Assembly: GCF_018205975.1 (NCBI RefSeq)
Contig: NZ_CP073577.1
Location: forward strand, 310,001 to 374,000
Length of the DNA stretch: 64,000 nucleotides
Source: Erythrobacter sp. JK5
GTDB taxonomy: Bacteria > Pseudomonadota > Alphaproteobacteria > Sphingomonadales > Sphingomonadaceae
Direction: 5' to 3'
Shown here one piece after another: positions 9,264-18,792 of this stretch. A program made the translations under genes and the position numbers. The notes beneath the pieces are model-generated. The model saw only the letters and a list, made by a program, of their open reading frames with translations. It searched no databases and was not told where the DNA came from. Numbering within the stretch: the stretch's first letter is position 1; each line of letters begins with the position of its first letter.

Positions 9264-10442
9264 GTGACGAGGATTGACGATATCTATGACACATCGATGA
9301 GCCGGGCAGTGCAGCTACCCGGTAGGGTGGTGGTATTGGCCCGACCCGAAACCATTGCCGGATTGAGTGAACTGGGCGAGACGATCGCGCTGATCGAAAC
9401 CGGTCTCGACCAATTGCCATCGCGGGAGGCGATCGCCGCCGCAGACGTGATCGTGGTCGAGGTCGATCCGGTCCGCAAGAGCTCGATCGATCGCATCGGC
9501 ACGATCGCCGCATCCACGTCCGGCACCCCGATCATTGCCGGGGTAGAGGCGCTCGACATCCGCACCACCCGCGCACTCCTGAAACACGGCGTCACCGACG
9601 TGCTCCAGATCCCGTTCTCGATCGAGGACCTGCTCGGAGCGCTTGCCGACGTCGACTCCGGCCCGGCGACCAAGGCCCCGAAAGAGGTTGCTCTTGCCCC
9701 GGTCGTCGCCTGTATCGGCTGTTCGGGCGGCGTCGGAACGACCACCGTCGCGACCCACCTTGCGGGCGCCTGGGTGCATGACGGGATTGCGGTCAACGTG
9801 ATCGATCTCGACCTGCAGCACGGGGATGTGGGCAGCATTCTCGGCCTGCGCCCCGGTCTGACCTTGCAGGACCTCGTCGATGCCGACCAGCGGCTCGATG
9901 CCGAGCTCTACAATTCGGTACTTGCGCGACGCGAGGGCATGCCCGGCGTGGTTGCATCGCCAATCGACATCCTGCCAATCGAAGAGCTCGAATTCGACCA
10001 GTTGCAGCCGATTCTCGCCGCCGCCCGTCGCAACTGCGAGATGGTGGTGATCGACATGCCCGTGTCGCTGACCAACTGGGGCCTGTCGACGCTGTTCGCT
10101 TCGCAATACATCGTGCTGGTCGGCAGCCTGACGGTGCATTCGCTGCGCAAGATGAAGCGGCGGCTCGATTTCCTCGTATCGATGGGCATCGATCGCAACG
10201 CGATCAAGATCGTCCTCAACCGGGTGCAAACCGGATTGTTCAGGCCGATCAAGACCAGCGAGGCCGAAGAGGTGCTGCGCCATTCGGTGTTTGCAACGAT
10301 CCCGGACGAGAATTCCGACCTGCAGGACGCGCAGGACCAGGGCGAACTGGTCTGGTCGCTGAGCAAGCGCGGCAAGTTTGCCCGCGCAATCGAGCAGTTT
10401 GCCGACGACCTGCTGGCAGCGATGGACGATGGAGCCGAGTGA
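9264..10442 (+). CDS. cpaE: Tad pilus localisation ATPase CpaE/TadZ
   Basis: CpaE/TadZ is a MinD/ParA-type ATPase that places the Tad machinery in the cell. The 392-aa product has an N-terminal atypical receiver-like domain (about 15-130). The ATPase domain follows, with the deviant Walker A motif GCSGGVGTTTVATHLAG (about 152-168) and the switch/Walker B region VNVIDLDLQHGDVGSILGL. The GTG at 9264 is used here. An in-frame ATG at 9298 (MSRAVQ) is an alternative. It starts 12 bases after the minor pilin gene and ends in a TGATG overlap with cpaF. Confidence 0.9.
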   Translation: MTRIDDIYDTSMSRAVQLPGRVVVLARPETIAGLSELGETIALIETGLDQLPSREAIAAADVIVVEVDPVRKSSIDRIGTIAASTSGTPIIAGVEALDIRTTRALLKHGVTDVLQIPFSIEDLLGALADVDSGPATKAPKEVALAPVVACIGCSGGVGTTTVATHLAGAWVHDGIAVNVIDLDLQHGDVGSILGLRPGLTLQDLVDADQRLDAELYNSVLARREGMPGVVASPIDILPIEELEFDQLQPILAAARRNCEMVVIDMPVSLTNWGLSTLFASQYIVLVGSLTVHSLRKMKRRLDFLVSMGIDRNAIKIVLNRVQTGLFRPIKTSEAEEVLRHSVFATIPDENSDLQDAQDQGELVWSLSKRGKFARAIEQFADDLLAAMDDGAE

Positions 10443-11833
10443 TGTGGAAGGTCTTGCGACAAGCCGATGACGAACAACCGCCTGAAACGGTGGTCGAAGA
10501 GGTGAAGGCCGCGGCCGACGAGCCGGCTGTCTCGCTCCACCCGACCCTGAGCAAGCGCGAGGAACGGTTGCTCGAGATCAAGATGGCAATCCACCAGGGC
10601 TTGCTCGACAAGATCAACCTGTCGCTGCTCGACAAGCTTCCGCCCGACCAGGTGAAGTCCGAAATCAGCGCGCTGGTGCCCGAATTGCTGGCGGTGTTCG
10701 ATCACCCGCTCAACCGCGAGGAACGCGCGGTTCTGGTGCAGGACGTCATGGACGAACTGCTTGGCCTCGGACCGATCGAGCCGCTGCTCAAGGACGAGAC
10801 CATCACCGATATCCTCGTCAACGGCTGCGATATCGTGTTCATCGAGCGTGGCGGGGTGCTGGAGCGGGTCAAGACCCGGTTCCAGAATGAGAAGCACCTG
10901 ATGCGGATCATCCAGAAGATCGTCAGCGCGGTCGGTCGCCGGATCGACGAATCCTCGCCCTTCGTCGATGCACGTCTTTCCGATGGATCGCGCGTCAACG
11001 CGATCGTCGCCCCGCTGGCGCTCGACGGATCGCTGCTGTCGATCCGCAAGTTCGCCAAGATTCCGATCGACATGCAGAAGCTGATCGACCTCGGCAGTGT
11101 CCCCTCGGCGATGTCGCAGGTTCTCGAGGCGGTCGTCAAATCGCGCCGCAACGTTCTGATTTCGGGCGGTACGGGCTCGGGCAAGACGACGATGCTCAAT
11201 GCCATGTCCTCGTTCATCGACGAGCGCGAGCGCATCGTCACGATCGAGGATTCGGCCGAGCTTCAATTGCAGCAGATCCATGTCGCGCGGCTGGAGACGC
11301 GCCCACCCAATATCGAGGGACGCGGCGAGGTCAGCCAGCGCGATCTCGTCAAGAACGCGCTGCGCATGAGGCCTGACCGGATCATCGTCGGGGAGGTCCG
11401 CGCCGGTGAAGCCTTCGACATGCTGCAGGCGATGAACACCGGCCATGACGGTTCGATGACCACGGTTCACGCCAACTCGCCGCGCGATGCGCTGTCGCGT
11501 GTCGAACAGATGATCGGGATGAGCGGGATCGACATCACCTCGAAATCGAGCCGCGCGCAGATCGCATCGGCGATCCATATCGTGCTGCAGGTCGCGCGAC
11601 TTTCCGACGGGCGACGGCGGGTGAAGAGCCTGTCGGAGATCACCGGGATGGAAGGCGAGACCATCACGATGCAGGAGATATTCCGCTTCAGGAATACCGG
11701 GGTCGGCGAGGACGGACAGATTCTCGGACATTTCGAAGCGACCGGGATCCGTCCGAAATTTCTCTCCGTCGCCGCCGAATACGGCATCGACCTGCCGTCC
11801 GCGCTGTTCCGCCCCGATACGAGGATCGACTGA
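10442..11833 (+). CDS. cpaF: Tad pilus assembly ATPase CpaF/TadA
   Basis: This is the cytoplasmic secretion ATPase that powers Flp pilus assembly. The 463-aa protein shows the N-terminal helical domain of the TadA class and [20 protein letters not shown]. It also has Walker [17 protein letters not shown] (about residues 240-255), the Asp box ([17 protein letters not shown]), Walker B with the conserved Glu ([19 protein letters not shown]) and the His box ([15 protein letters not shown]). All catalytic motifs are intact and the length is normal. The ATG overlaps the cpaE stop (TGATG). A GTG one codon earlier is also possible. Confidence 0.96.
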   Translation: MWKVLRQADDEQPPETVVEEVKAAADEPAVSLHPTLSKREERLLEIKMAIHQGLLDKINLSLLDKLPPDQVKSEISALVPELLAVFDHPLNREERAVLVQDVMDELLGLGPIEPLLKDETITDILVNGCDIVFIERGGVLERVKTRFQNEKHLMRIIQKIVSAVGRRIDESSPFVDARLSDGSRVNAIVAPLALDGSLLSIRKFAKIPIDMQKLIDLGSVPSAMSQVLEAVVKSRRNVLISGGTGSGKTTMLNAMSSFIDERERIVTIEDSAELQLQQIHVARLETRPPNIEGRGEVSQRDLVKNALRMRPDRIIVGEVRAGEAFDMLQAMNTGHDGSMTTVHANSPRDALSRVEQMIGMSGIDITSKSSRAQIASAIHIVLQVARLSDGRRRVKSLSEITGMEGETITMQEIFRFRNTGVGEDGQILGHFEATGIRPKFLSVAAEYGIDLPSALFRPDTRID

Positions 11834-11836
11834 CCC

Positions 11837-12838
11837 ATGGGTGCCGAGATCGTCCGGCTGTTCATCTTCCTCGCGGTGTTTGCCGCGGTGTTCCTGCTCG
11901 CCAGCGCCTTTTTCGACGAAATGTCGCGGCGCAGGACGCAGTCGAGAGCGGTCAACAAGCGGCTCGAGATGATCGGCAGAGGCGTCGATCGTGAGGAAAT
12001 GATCGGCGAACTCGTGAAGCGGCGCCCGAGCGATCTTGCGTTCCTGCCCGACTTCGTCCGCACCCCGATGCTGTCGTTCCAGCGGCTCACGTTCGCTTCG
12101 GGCGTGCCGCTCAGCTTTCAGTCGGTGGTGCTGTATCTCGCGCTTTTCACGGTCGGTGTGTTTTTCGCAGCGCTGCTGATCGCGATGGTTACAGGGGTGA
12201 CGATCGGGTTTGGAACCTTGCAGATCGTGCTCCTGTTCGCGCTTGCGATCGGCCTGCTGGTGCCGATCATGATCCTGCAGCGGATGGCGCAGTCGCGGCG
12301 CAGGAAGATGGAACAGCAGTTTCCGGTCGCGCTCGACATCTTCGTGCGGGCGCTGCGCACCGGGCATCCGGTCGCTTCGGGGATCGAACTTCTCACCAAC
12401 GAGATGGAAGACCCGATCGGAAGCGAATTCGGCCTCGTTTCGGACGAGGTTGCCTATGGCTCGGACCTCATCGACGCGCTGCAGGCGATGGCCGAACGCT
12501 GGAACCTGGAAGATATCCGGATGTTCGTGGTCTCGCTCTCTCTGCAGAACCAGACGGGCGGAAACCTGGCGGAAATCCTGGAAAACCTGTCGAAGGTGAT
12601 CCGCGATCGTGCGCAGATGTACATGAAGGTGCGCGCGCTGAGTTCGGAAGGCCGCATGACCGCCTGGATGCTGACCGTCCTGCCGGTGTTCGCGTTCGTT
12701 TCGACATTCATCCTGGCACCATCGTTCTATCTCAACGTGGCCGACGATCCGGTCTTCATAACCGGATCGATCGTGCTGCTGGTGCTGTACGTCACCGGCG
12801 TCCTGATCCTGCGGCGAATGGTCGATCTGAAGGTCTGA
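11837..12838 (+). CDS. tadB: Tad pilus inner-membrane platform protein TadB
   Basis: TadB is one of two GspF-like membrane proteins forming the inner-membrane platform of the Tad machine. The 333-aa protein has membrane segments near the N-terminus (LFIFLAVFAAVFLLASAFF), a pair in the middle (about 98-150) and a pair near the C-terminus (about 275-330). Between them is the conserved GspF/T2SSF cytoplasmic domain with FPVALDIFVRALRTGHPVAS and NLAEILENLSKVIRDR. It starts 3 bases after cpaF and ends 1 base before tadC. Confidence 0.93.
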   Translation: MGAEIVRLFIFLAVFAAVFLLASAFFDEMSRRRTQSRAVNKRLEMIGRGVDREEMIGELVKRRPSDLAFLPDFVRTPMLSFQRLTFASGVPLSFQSVVLYLALFTVGVFFAALLIAMVTGVTIGFGTLQIVLLFALAIGLLVPIMILQRMAQSRRRKMEQQFPVALDIFVRALRTGHPVASGIELLTNEMEDPIGSEFGLVSDEVAYGSDLIDALQAMAERWNLEDIRMFVVSLSLQNQTGGNLAEILENLSKVIRDRAQMYMKVRALSSEGRMTAWMLTVLPVFAFVSTFILAPSFYLNVADDPVFITGSIVLLVLYVTGVLILRRMVDLKV

Positions 12839-12839
12839 C

Positions 12840-13808
12840 ATGATTGATTTTATCGTTTCCAACTGGGTCATGCGCGCGAGCATTCTCGTGCTGGTCTTCG
12901 CGATCGTCGCGTTCGGCGGCCTGTTCCTGGCGAATTTCATCGCCGGCCGGGTTGCGACTGCACGCGGCCTGCGCGCAATCGGCGAGACCGAGGCAGCGTT
13001 GACGCATGAGGGGCTGGCCCGGGATCGCAGGCGCACCGCCTGGACACGGGTGATCGAGCGGATCGAATCGAGCGGCCTCAGCCTCGACGACACACGCGGT
13101 TCCGAGATCGAGAAGCTCCTGAAATCGGCGGGCTACACTTCGCCAGCTGCACCGCGGGTCTACACTCTGGTCCGGCTGGTGCTGATCTTCGCGCTGCCTG
13201 CGGCGTTCGTGGTGCTGAGCCTTCTCGCCGGCCGGCAGCTCTCGGTCTTTCAGCTCTACCTCGTTTGCGCGATCCTCGGCCTGCTGGGGCTTTACCTGCC
13301 GAATGTCTGGGTGCGCCTGCTGGCTTCGGGCCGCCGTACCAAGATCATCAACGGATTTCCCGACAGCCTCGATCTCATGCTGGTCTGTGTCGAGGCCGGC
13401 CTCGGGCTGGAGGCGTCGCTCGACCGGGTCAGCCGCGAGGTAGCGACCACGCACCCGCTGATCGCCGGCCTGTTTTCCGAAACGGTGTTGTTGATGCGCG
13501 CAGGTGCGTCGCGCGACGATGCGCTGCGCAAGCTGGCCGACAGCGCGGGCGTCGATGAAATCCGTTCGTTCACGACTTTGCTGATCCAGTCGGACAAGCT
13601 GGGGACCAGTATCGCCACCACATTGCGGGTCTACGCCTCCGAAATGCGCGAAGCGCGGCGGCTGCGTGCCGAGGAGCGGGCGCATCGGCTGCCGGTCCTC
13701 ATTTCGATCCCGCTGGTCGTATTCATGTTGCCGACGATGATCGGCGTTTTGGCTTTGCCTGCGGTCGTGCTGACGATCCGGGAAGTCTTCCCGTCCATGG
13801 CGGGGTGA
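12840..13808 (+). CDS. tadC: Tad pilus inner-membrane platform protein TadC
   Basis: This is the second GspF-like platform protein, paired with TadB. The 322-aa protein has an N-terminal membrane segment (ASILVLVFAIVAFGGLFL) and a central pair (about 105-165). The conserved cytoplasmic domain contains FPDSLDLMLVCVEAGLGLEA and a terminal motif, LPVLISIPLVVFMLPTMIGV. The sequence LIQSDKLGTSIATTLRVYA matches the family's helical core. It lies one base downstream of tadB and 12 bases upstream of tadD. Confidence 0.93.
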   Translation: MIDFIVSNWVMRASILVLVFAIVAFGGLFLANFIAGRVATARGLRAIGETEAALTHEGLARDRRRTAWTRVIERIESSGLSLDDTRGSEIEKLLKSAGYTSPAAPRVYTLVRLVLIFALPAAFVVLSLLAGRQLSVFQLYLVCAILGLLGLYLPNVWVRLLASGRRTKIINGFPDSLDLMLVCVEAGLGLEASLDRVSREVATTHPLIAGLFSETVLLMRAGASRDDALRKLADSAGVDEIRSFTTLLIQSDKLGTSIATTLRVYASEMREARRLRAEERAHRLPVLISIPLVVFMLPTMIGVLALPAVVLTIREVFPSMAG

Positions 13809-13820
13809 GAGAGGTGTGTC

Positions 13821-14633
13821 ATGAAGATCGCTAAACTCCTGATATGCAGCGCAGCTCTGGTCGGCCTGAGCGGCTGCCAGAGCTTCCTTGCGGAACTCGG
13901 CTTCAAGTCGAAGAGTGCGAGCGAGGAAGCCCAATTCGCAACGGGCGATTCCGAGCGGCTCGAATTGGGTCGCGAAGCGCTGCGCGCGGGTGCGCCCGGC
14001 AATGCGATCTACCATTTCGAGCGCGCCGTGCTCGATCCCAAGGTCGCGCCCGAAGCCTATAACGGGTTGGGCATCGCCTATGTCCAGCTGGGCCGCGAAG
14101 ACCTCGCCGAGCGCTTCTTCAACGTCGCGGTAATGCTGCGTCCGAGCGACACCCGCTTCGCGCGCAATCTCAACCGCCTTTACCAGTCGCAGATCGGCCA
14201 ATCCGCCACCGCCGTCGCCAGCAGGGAGGCCGAGGCCGACCGGGCGCTTGCCGAAGCAGCGAGCGCCGCAGTCGCCGAAGGGCTGATCGAGCCCGATGCA
14301 CGGGATTTCGAACGTCGTGGTGCGATCGTGCTCGACAATCGCCGCCCGCGCATCCAGCGCAGTTCCACCGGCGAGATTGCCGTTGCGACCGTGCGCGAAC
14401 AGGGCGCGAGCGCGCCGCAGATCGAAGTGGCCTCGCGCCGCGTCAAACCGGTCGAACCGGAACCGGAAGCGCCGGAGGAAGAAAGCGAAGACACCGCCGC
14501 CAGGATTTCGCAGGCGACGCGGCAATCGGCCTCCTTGACCGAGTTTCCGACCATCGCCTGTGCGACCGGAGAGCCCGCGCCGTCGCGGGACGGCGGCCGG
14601 TATCCGATCCGGGTCGGTCTCAACGGACGGTGA
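13821..14633 (+). CDS. tadD: TPR-containing pilus lipoprotein TadD
   Basis: This 270-aa lipoprotein (lipobox LSGC, Cys19) carries two tetratricopeptide-like repeats at about residues 45-125, including NAIYHFERAVLDPKVAPEAY and AYVQLGREDLAERFFNVAVM. TadD proteins act in the periplasm as pilotin-like or scaffold factors for Tad assembly. The C-terminal half (about 150-270) is charged, Pro/Glu-rich and probably disordered. It follows tadC by 12 bases and precedes the prepilin peptidase gene. Confidence 0.87.
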   Translation: MKIAKLLICSAALVGLSGCQSFLAELGFKSKSASEEAQFATGDSERLELGREALRAGAPGNAIYHFERAVLDPKVAPEAYNGLGIAYVQLGREDLAERFFNVAVMLRPSDTRFARNLNRLYQSQIGQSATAVASREAEADRALAEAASAAVAEGLIEPDARDFERRGAIVLDNRRPRIQRSSTGEIAVATVREQGASAPQIEVASRRVKPVEPEPEAPEEESEDTAARISQATRQSASLTEFPTIACATGEPAPSRDGGRYPIRVGLNGR

Positions 14634-14684
14634 TGGCCGGACACGACCAGGCATGATGACCGACCTTAGCTCGCCTGCGCGATC

Positions 14685-15167
14685 GTGAACGCGATCATCG
14701 CCGGGGTGCTGTGCGGCCTGCTGGTGCTCGCTGCATGGCTCGATGGCCGATACCGGCTGCTGCCCAACTGGCTTGCCGTACTGATCCTGTGCTGCGGCGT
14801 CGCGACAATCTTCACCGGTTCCCATGCGGCGCCGTGGTGGTCGCATCCCGGACATGCAGGCATTGCGCTGGTGATCGGATTTGCGCTGTTCGCGCGCGGC
14901 TGGCTCGGCGGGGGGGACGCCAAGACCTATGCCGCATTGGCATTGAGCTTCCCGATGTCGCAGGCGTTCGGCCTGCTGGCTGCCACATCGATTGCCATGC
15001 TGGCAATCGGAACCGTCTGGATCGCGGTGTCACGCATCCGGCGGCGCCGCGCCGCAGCGTCCGGACCGACCGAAGCTGTTGGCGCACGCGGAGACTTTGC
15101 CAAGATACCGCTCGGTGTCGCGATCGCGGCAGGCGGCATCGCGATGGTGGTACTCCGGCACACATAG
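14685..15167 (+). CDS. Prepilin peptidase of the Tad system (CpaA/TadV)
   Basis: This is an A24-family aspartic membrane protease that cleaves Flp and TadE-type prepilins. The 160-aa protein is the short form that lacks the N-methylation domain. Both catalytic Asp motifs are visible: WLDGRYRLLPNWLA (about 18-31) and GGGDAKTYAAL (about 75-85, the GxGD motif). It has four or so membrane helices. The start is a GTG at 14685. In many loci this gene is next to flp; here it closes the cluster, 51 bases after tadD. Confidence 0.88.
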   Translation: MNAIIAGVLCGLLVLAAWLDGRYRLLPNWLAVLILCCGVATIFTGSHAAPWWSHPGHAGIALVIGFALFARGWLGGGDAKTYAALALSFPMSQAFGLLAATSIAMLAIGTVWIAVSRIRRRRAAASGPTEAVGARGDFAKIPLGVAIAAGGIAMVVLRHT

Positions 15168-15177
15168 CGCTTGGCGA

Positions 15178-15882
15178 TCAATTGGGTCGCAGGTTCACCC
15201 GATCGAGCGTCGGATCGTATCGCAAGTCGATTCCCATCTGCCGCAGCCGCTGGAACGATACCGGCCCGCGTTCCGGCAAGCTGGCCAGCTGCGATGAAAC
15301 CCGTGGCTGCCCCGTCAGCAGCGATTTGAGCTGGCGCGCTTCGACATAGAGTTGAGCGTCGTCGTCGACGTTGATCGGGATCGATCCGATCGAGGTATTG
15401 CCGACAAACACTGGCTTGCGGACAGCGATCGTTCCGCTGGCAGAACGCGACACCGCAGCCGATGATCCCGACTGCCCGTCGAGCGAGAAATCGGACGGGA
15501 GGATTTCGTATCCACCGATGACTTCGGCACGCGGCGATTGCGGGACGGACTGTGCCCCGGCCTGCTGCTGGCTATCGGCTGGTTCCGTGATCGCTTCGCC
15601 CGCAACGGGCGCGGTCTCCGAAGCCGTCTCGATCGCGCCGCTGACCACATCCTGCGAGGTCGGCCTGTCGATACCCACTACCAGCGTTTGGGCCGCTCTG
15701 GGTGCCCCCTCCGCCGAAACGGAACCGGTTGAAGAGCCGGCGAGTGCGCGCACATGAGGATACAGGGTTGCCGCCTGCAGCGCACCCAGGATGCCAATCG
15801 TGTAGGCGAACAGTGCCCGTCGTCGCAGACTGTTTCCGGACGCTCCGCGCAGCAAGCGCACGGGGTTGGCAAATTCGGGCAT
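15178..15882 (-). CDS. Uncharacterised single-pass membrane protein next to the tad locus
   Basis: I do not recognise this 234-aa protein. A short basic N-terminus (with RRRALF) is followed by one membrane segment (about 27-46, AYTIGILGALQAATLYPHV). A Ser/Ala/Glu/Gln-rich linker (about 50-120) comes next, then a compact C-terminal domain (about 130-234). That domain ends in a region containing LRQMGIDLRYDPTLDRVNL. The ending faintly resembles the strand pattern of copper-amine-oxidase N-terminal-like domains, but this is weak. The topology suggests an inner-membrane anchor with a periplasmic domain. It is convergent with the prepilin peptidase gene, 10 bases away. Confidence 0.65.
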   Translation of the reverse strand: MPEFANPVRLLRGASGNSLRRRALFAYTIGILGALQAATLYPHVRALAGSSTGSVSAEGAPRAAQTLVVGIDRPTSQDVVSGAIETASETAPVAGEAITEPADSQQQAGAQSVPQSPRAEVIGGYEILPSDFSLDGQSGSSAAVSRSASGTIAVRKPVFVGNTSIGSIPINVDDDAQLYVEARQLKSLLTGQPRVSSQLASLPERGPVSFQRLRQMGIDLRYDPTLDRVNLRPN

Positions 15883-15995
15883 CGTCCCTCCGCACCGACT
15901 GCGGGGAACCTAGCATTTCCGTTGCCAACGAGCCAGTTCCAGATTGCTGCACGGGGAAGGGCGCGCAAGGCATCAGCGGGTAGGGCGGATCGCGC

Positions 15996-16919
15996 CTAGA
16001 AGTCGTAGATCAGCGTCACCCGGCTCAGCGTATCGGTTTTGACGGCCCCGAGCGGAGGGTCGGTGTCATGTTCGACAGTGTAGGATAGCCGCACCGAGAA
16101 ATTGCCGGCGATCGCCGCCTGCAATCCCGTATCGGAAATGTAGGTGCTGGACCCGCCTTGGATGAAAGCGCTGGCGTCTTCGGTGAACACGAGATTTTCG
16201 GCGATCTGCCAGTCGAAATCGGCCGCGGCGAGCGCAGCGATGCGGCTGGTGCTTCCGCCCCCAACCAGCTCGGTGCGCCGCCATGCAGGGCCCGCCTTGA
16301 CCGACAACGCCATGCTGTCGTTGTCGATCACGTCATAGCCGAGACCTCCGGAGGTCGAATAGCGCGCTGAAAAGCCCTGAAAGCGGTCGCGCTCATACTG
16401 ACCTAAGGCATAGGCGAACAGTCGATCGGTGATCTTCCAATTGGGTTCGTAGGCGGCGAGGAACTGCTCGCGCGTCACCACGCCTGCGGTCTCCTGGTAA
16501 TCGACCCGCGCGCGAAACTTGTGGCGCCAGTCGATTCCTTCACGGGTCAGCTTGAGACCTGCGGTAACACCGGCATTGTCCGAATTGCCGGTCGAACGGA
16601 ACGCGCCCAGCTCCCCCTTGCCGGTCCAGTTTTCGAACAGGCCCGCATCGCGGATCGCCGCCGCTTCCGCTGCAGCCGCGTCAGCCGCGACGGCGGCAAG
16701 GTCAGCCTCGTAGTCCGACAGAATCGTGTCGAGCTCCGCGCCATCATCGGGATTGGTCTGCCGCGCCAGGTCGATCACCGTGCGCACGGCCTCCTCGTCG
16801 CCGCGCTCGATCGCGGCATCGATCATCGCGCGAACCGGACCGGGCAATTCGGCATTGGCAGGCGTGGCAAGAAACAGCGCGCTCGTCGCAACACTGGCGG
16901 CCAGAATGGTGTTTTTCAT
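15996..16919 (-). CDS. DUF481-type outer-membrane beta-barrel protein
   Basis: The 307-aa product has a signal peptide (MKNTILAASVATSALFLATP, cleavage after ANA near residue 24). An Ala/Asp/Glu-rich helical segment follows (about 75-110), then a beta-barrel of the DUF481 (YdiY-like, salt-induced outer-membrane protein) type. Alternating strands such as WTGKGELGAFRSTGNSDNAG and TAGLKLTREGIDWRHKFRAR, and the terminal DTLSRVTLIYDF with aromatic C-terminus, support an outer-membrane location. The frame is open far upstream, into the gcrA region, but the ATG at 16919 with the signal peptide is the credible start. Function in the family is poorly known. Confidence 0.85.
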   Translation of the reverse strand: MKNTILAASVATSALFLATPANAELPGPVRAMIDAAIERGDEEAVRTVIDLARQTNPDDGAELDTILSDYEADLAAVAADAAAAEAAAIRDAGLFENWTGKGELGAFRSTGNSDNAGVTAGLKLTREGIDWRHKFRARVDYQETAGVVTREQFLAAYEPNWKITDRLFAYALGQYERDRFQGFSARYSTSGGLGYDVIDNDSMALSVKAGPAWRRTELVGGGSTSRIAALAAADFDWQIAENLVFTEDASAFIQGGSSTYISDTGLQAAIAGNFSVRLSYTVEHDTDPPLGAVKTDTLSRVTLIYDF

Positions 16920-17128
16920 GAATGTCTCAGCGTTCGAAATGGGGAAGAGGTCCCACAAATTTTGCTCGAATGCGATCTGAGGCCTTCCGCGGCCAGCGGC
17001 GCAACCGCCTTGCAAGACGCGCCACGATCGCTGCCGACAGGCCCGGTTGAGCCAAGAAGGACACCGGAGCTCTCGCTGCCGCAGTTGTGCACGGCGCAAC
17101 CGGACAGAGCGGCTGCGGCTGGTGCGCC

Positions 17129-17809
17129 TTACCGCACCCGTGGCCCGCCGAACGGCAGCGGCGGAGGGGGACGTCGCGCGCCGCGCGGCAGCTGCGCCTG
17201 ATAGGCCCGTCCGCAATGCTCGACGCAATAGGGGAAGCCCGGGTTCACATCCTGTCCGCAAAAGTGGAAATCGGGTTCGCCCGGGTGGCCCATCGGCCAG
17301 CGGCAGACCTTGTCCGACAGATCGAGAAGACTGGTCTTGTCGGCGATCGCGGGGCTGGGCTTGGCGGGCACCAGGCGGCGAGGCGGGGCAGGCGGGATCG
17401 GCGGCTGCTGATCGCCCGGCCCCTGGCGCAGAAATCCACCCGGGCCGACCGAGACGATCTTGGGCAGTTCGGGTGTCGGATTGGGGATCGGCTGCGAAGG
17501 CGAAGACGAAGCCGCCCCCGACTTTGCGCCCGACACGCTTTCGGCCGGCCTGGAAGACGGCTTTGCCGCAGGCTTGGCGGTCTTGGCCGCCGGTTTTCTC
17601 GCCGCCGGTTTGGGCGCCGCCTTCTTGGCTGCCTTCTTCTTCTCGTTGGCCTTCACCGGCGAGGGGCGCGATTTGAGCCCCAGCCGGTGCGCCTTGCCGA
17701 TCACCGCGTTGCGACTCACGCCGCCCAGTTCCTCGGCGATCTGGCTCGCTGTCGAACCGCCTTCCCACATTTTCTTGAGGGTCGCGATCCGCTCGTCAGT
17801 CCAACTCAT
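17129..17809 (-). CDS. gcrA: GcrA cell-cycle regulator
   Basis: GcrA is an alphaproteobacterial transcription factor. It binds sigma70-RNA polymerase and responds to CcrM-methylated promoters to control cell-cycle genes. The 226-aa product begins MSWTDERIATLKKMWEGG, the hallmark GcrA N-terminal DNA-binding domain, and continues with ISRNAVIGKAHRLGL-like sequence (here VSRNAVIGKAHRLGLKSRP). A Lys/Ala/Pro-rich linker (about 50-85) follows. The C-terminal polymerase-binding part has CRWPMGHPGEPDFHFCG and PYCVEHCGRAYQ. I chose the ATG at 17809 because the family starts with MSW. The frame extends 13 codons further upstream. Confidence 0.95.
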   Translation of the reverse strand: MSWTDERIATLKKMWEGGSTASQIAEELGGVSRNAVIGKAHRLGLKSRPSPVKANEKKKAAKKAAPKPAARKPAAKTAKPAAKPSSRPAESVSGAKSGAASSSPSQPIPNPTPELPKIVSVGPGGFLRQGPGDQQPPIPPAPPRRLVPAKPSPAIADKTSLLDLSDKVCRWPMGHPGEPDFHFCGQDVNPGFPYCVEHCGRAYQAQLPRGARRPPPPLPFGGPRVR

Positions 17810-17888
17810 AGATACGTGCTTTCCATTCCTGTTCGTCGTCGAGCGCACGCCTTGTCAGCACTCGGTCGAGACCGTAGGCGCTGATGCC

Positions 17889-18776
17889 ATGACCGATCTA
17901 CCTCACGCGGACCCTGCGACGGACGCTGCTTCCTTGGAGAAACCTGCCGGGGGAAGCGCCCGGTTCTCGCCGCGCGGTGTGCCGATCATAACCGGGATCA
18001 ACCGCGTGGGTCTGTTCGCGCTCTATATGAAGGAGGTGCGGCGGTTTCTCAAGGTCCAGACGCAGACCATTTGGGCTCCGGCGGTCACGACCCTGCTGTT
18101 CCTGGTCATATTCACGGTCGCCCTCGGGCGTGGAGGGCGCGAAGTGCTGGGCGTGCCGTTCGCCAGTTTTGTGGCCCCGGGCCTGATCGTGATGGGGATG
18201 ATGCAGAACGCGTTTGCCAATTCCTCGTTCTCGCTGCTGTCCGGCAAGATCCAGGGGACGATCATCGATCTGTTGATGCCGCCGCTGTCCCCGGGCGAGC
18301 TGATGGCGGGGATCGTCGCAGCGGCGGTGACACGCGCGATTGCGGTGGGATGCACCGTGGCTCTGGCGATGGTGCTGTGGCCCGGCGTCAGCCTTGCCGT
18401 GGAACACACCTGGGCAGTCGTGTGGTTCGGGCTGATGGGGTCGGTGATGCTTGCTCTGCTGGGTCTCGCAACCTCGATCTGGGCCGAAAAGTTCGATCAC
18501 AACGCGGCGATCACCAATTTCGTCATCGCGCCGCTGTCGCTGCTGTCGGGCACGTTCTACGTGATCGACAACCTCCACGGCGTCTTCCAGTCGGTCAGCC
18601 GCGCCAACCCGTTCTTCTACGTGATCTCCGGCTTTCGTTACGGTTTCCTTGGCGAGAGCGATATTGGCTCGCACGGCGATGTGATCGTCGCCGCGATTGG
18701 CCTTGGATTGTTCAACGTGGTGATCGCTCTTGCGGTCTACGGCATCCTGCGATCAGGCTGGCGATTGAAGAGCTGA
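17889..18776 (+). CDS. ABC-2 type transporter permease
   Basis: The 295-aa protein is an ABC-2 (YadH/NodJ-like) permease, the membrane half of an export ABC transporter. Six membrane helices are predicted between about 60 and 290, with family signatures VALGRGGREVLGVPFASFVA, PGLIVMGMMQNAFANSSFSL, SGKIQGTIIDLLMPPLSPGE and LSGTFYVIDNLHGVFQ. The first 50 residues are a hydrophilic cytoplasmic extension. No ATPase gene is adjacent, so the partner must be encoded elsewhere. The substrate is unknown. It is convergent with hspQ, 16 bases away. Confidence 0.85.
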   Translation: MTDLPHADPATDAASLEKPAGGSARFSPRGVPIITGINRVGLFALYMKEVRRFLKVQTQTIWAPAVTTLLFLVIFTVALGRGGREVLGVPFASFVAPGLIVMGMMQNAFANSSFSLLSGKIQGTIIDLLMPPLSPGELMAGIVAAAVTRAIAVGCTVALAMVLWPGVSLAVEHTWAVVWFGLMGSVMLALLGLATSIWAEKFDHNAAITNFVIAPLSLLSGTFYVIDNLHGVFQSVSRANPFFYVISGFRYGFLGESDIGSHGDVIVAAIGLGLFNVVIALAVYGILRSGWRLKS

Positions 18777-18792
18777 CGAAGTGGCGACCGCT

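Noticed and set aside
9908..13093. 1061-codon minus-strand open frame across cpaE-cpaF-tadB-tadC
   Set aside because: Four well-identified tad genes lie on the plus strand. The antisense translation is Arg/His/Asp-rich and matches no family pattern.
15996..17768. 590-codon reading of the DUF481 gene extending across gcrA
   Set aside because: The extension is antisense-like sequence across the gcrA region. The signal peptide at 16919 gives the true start.
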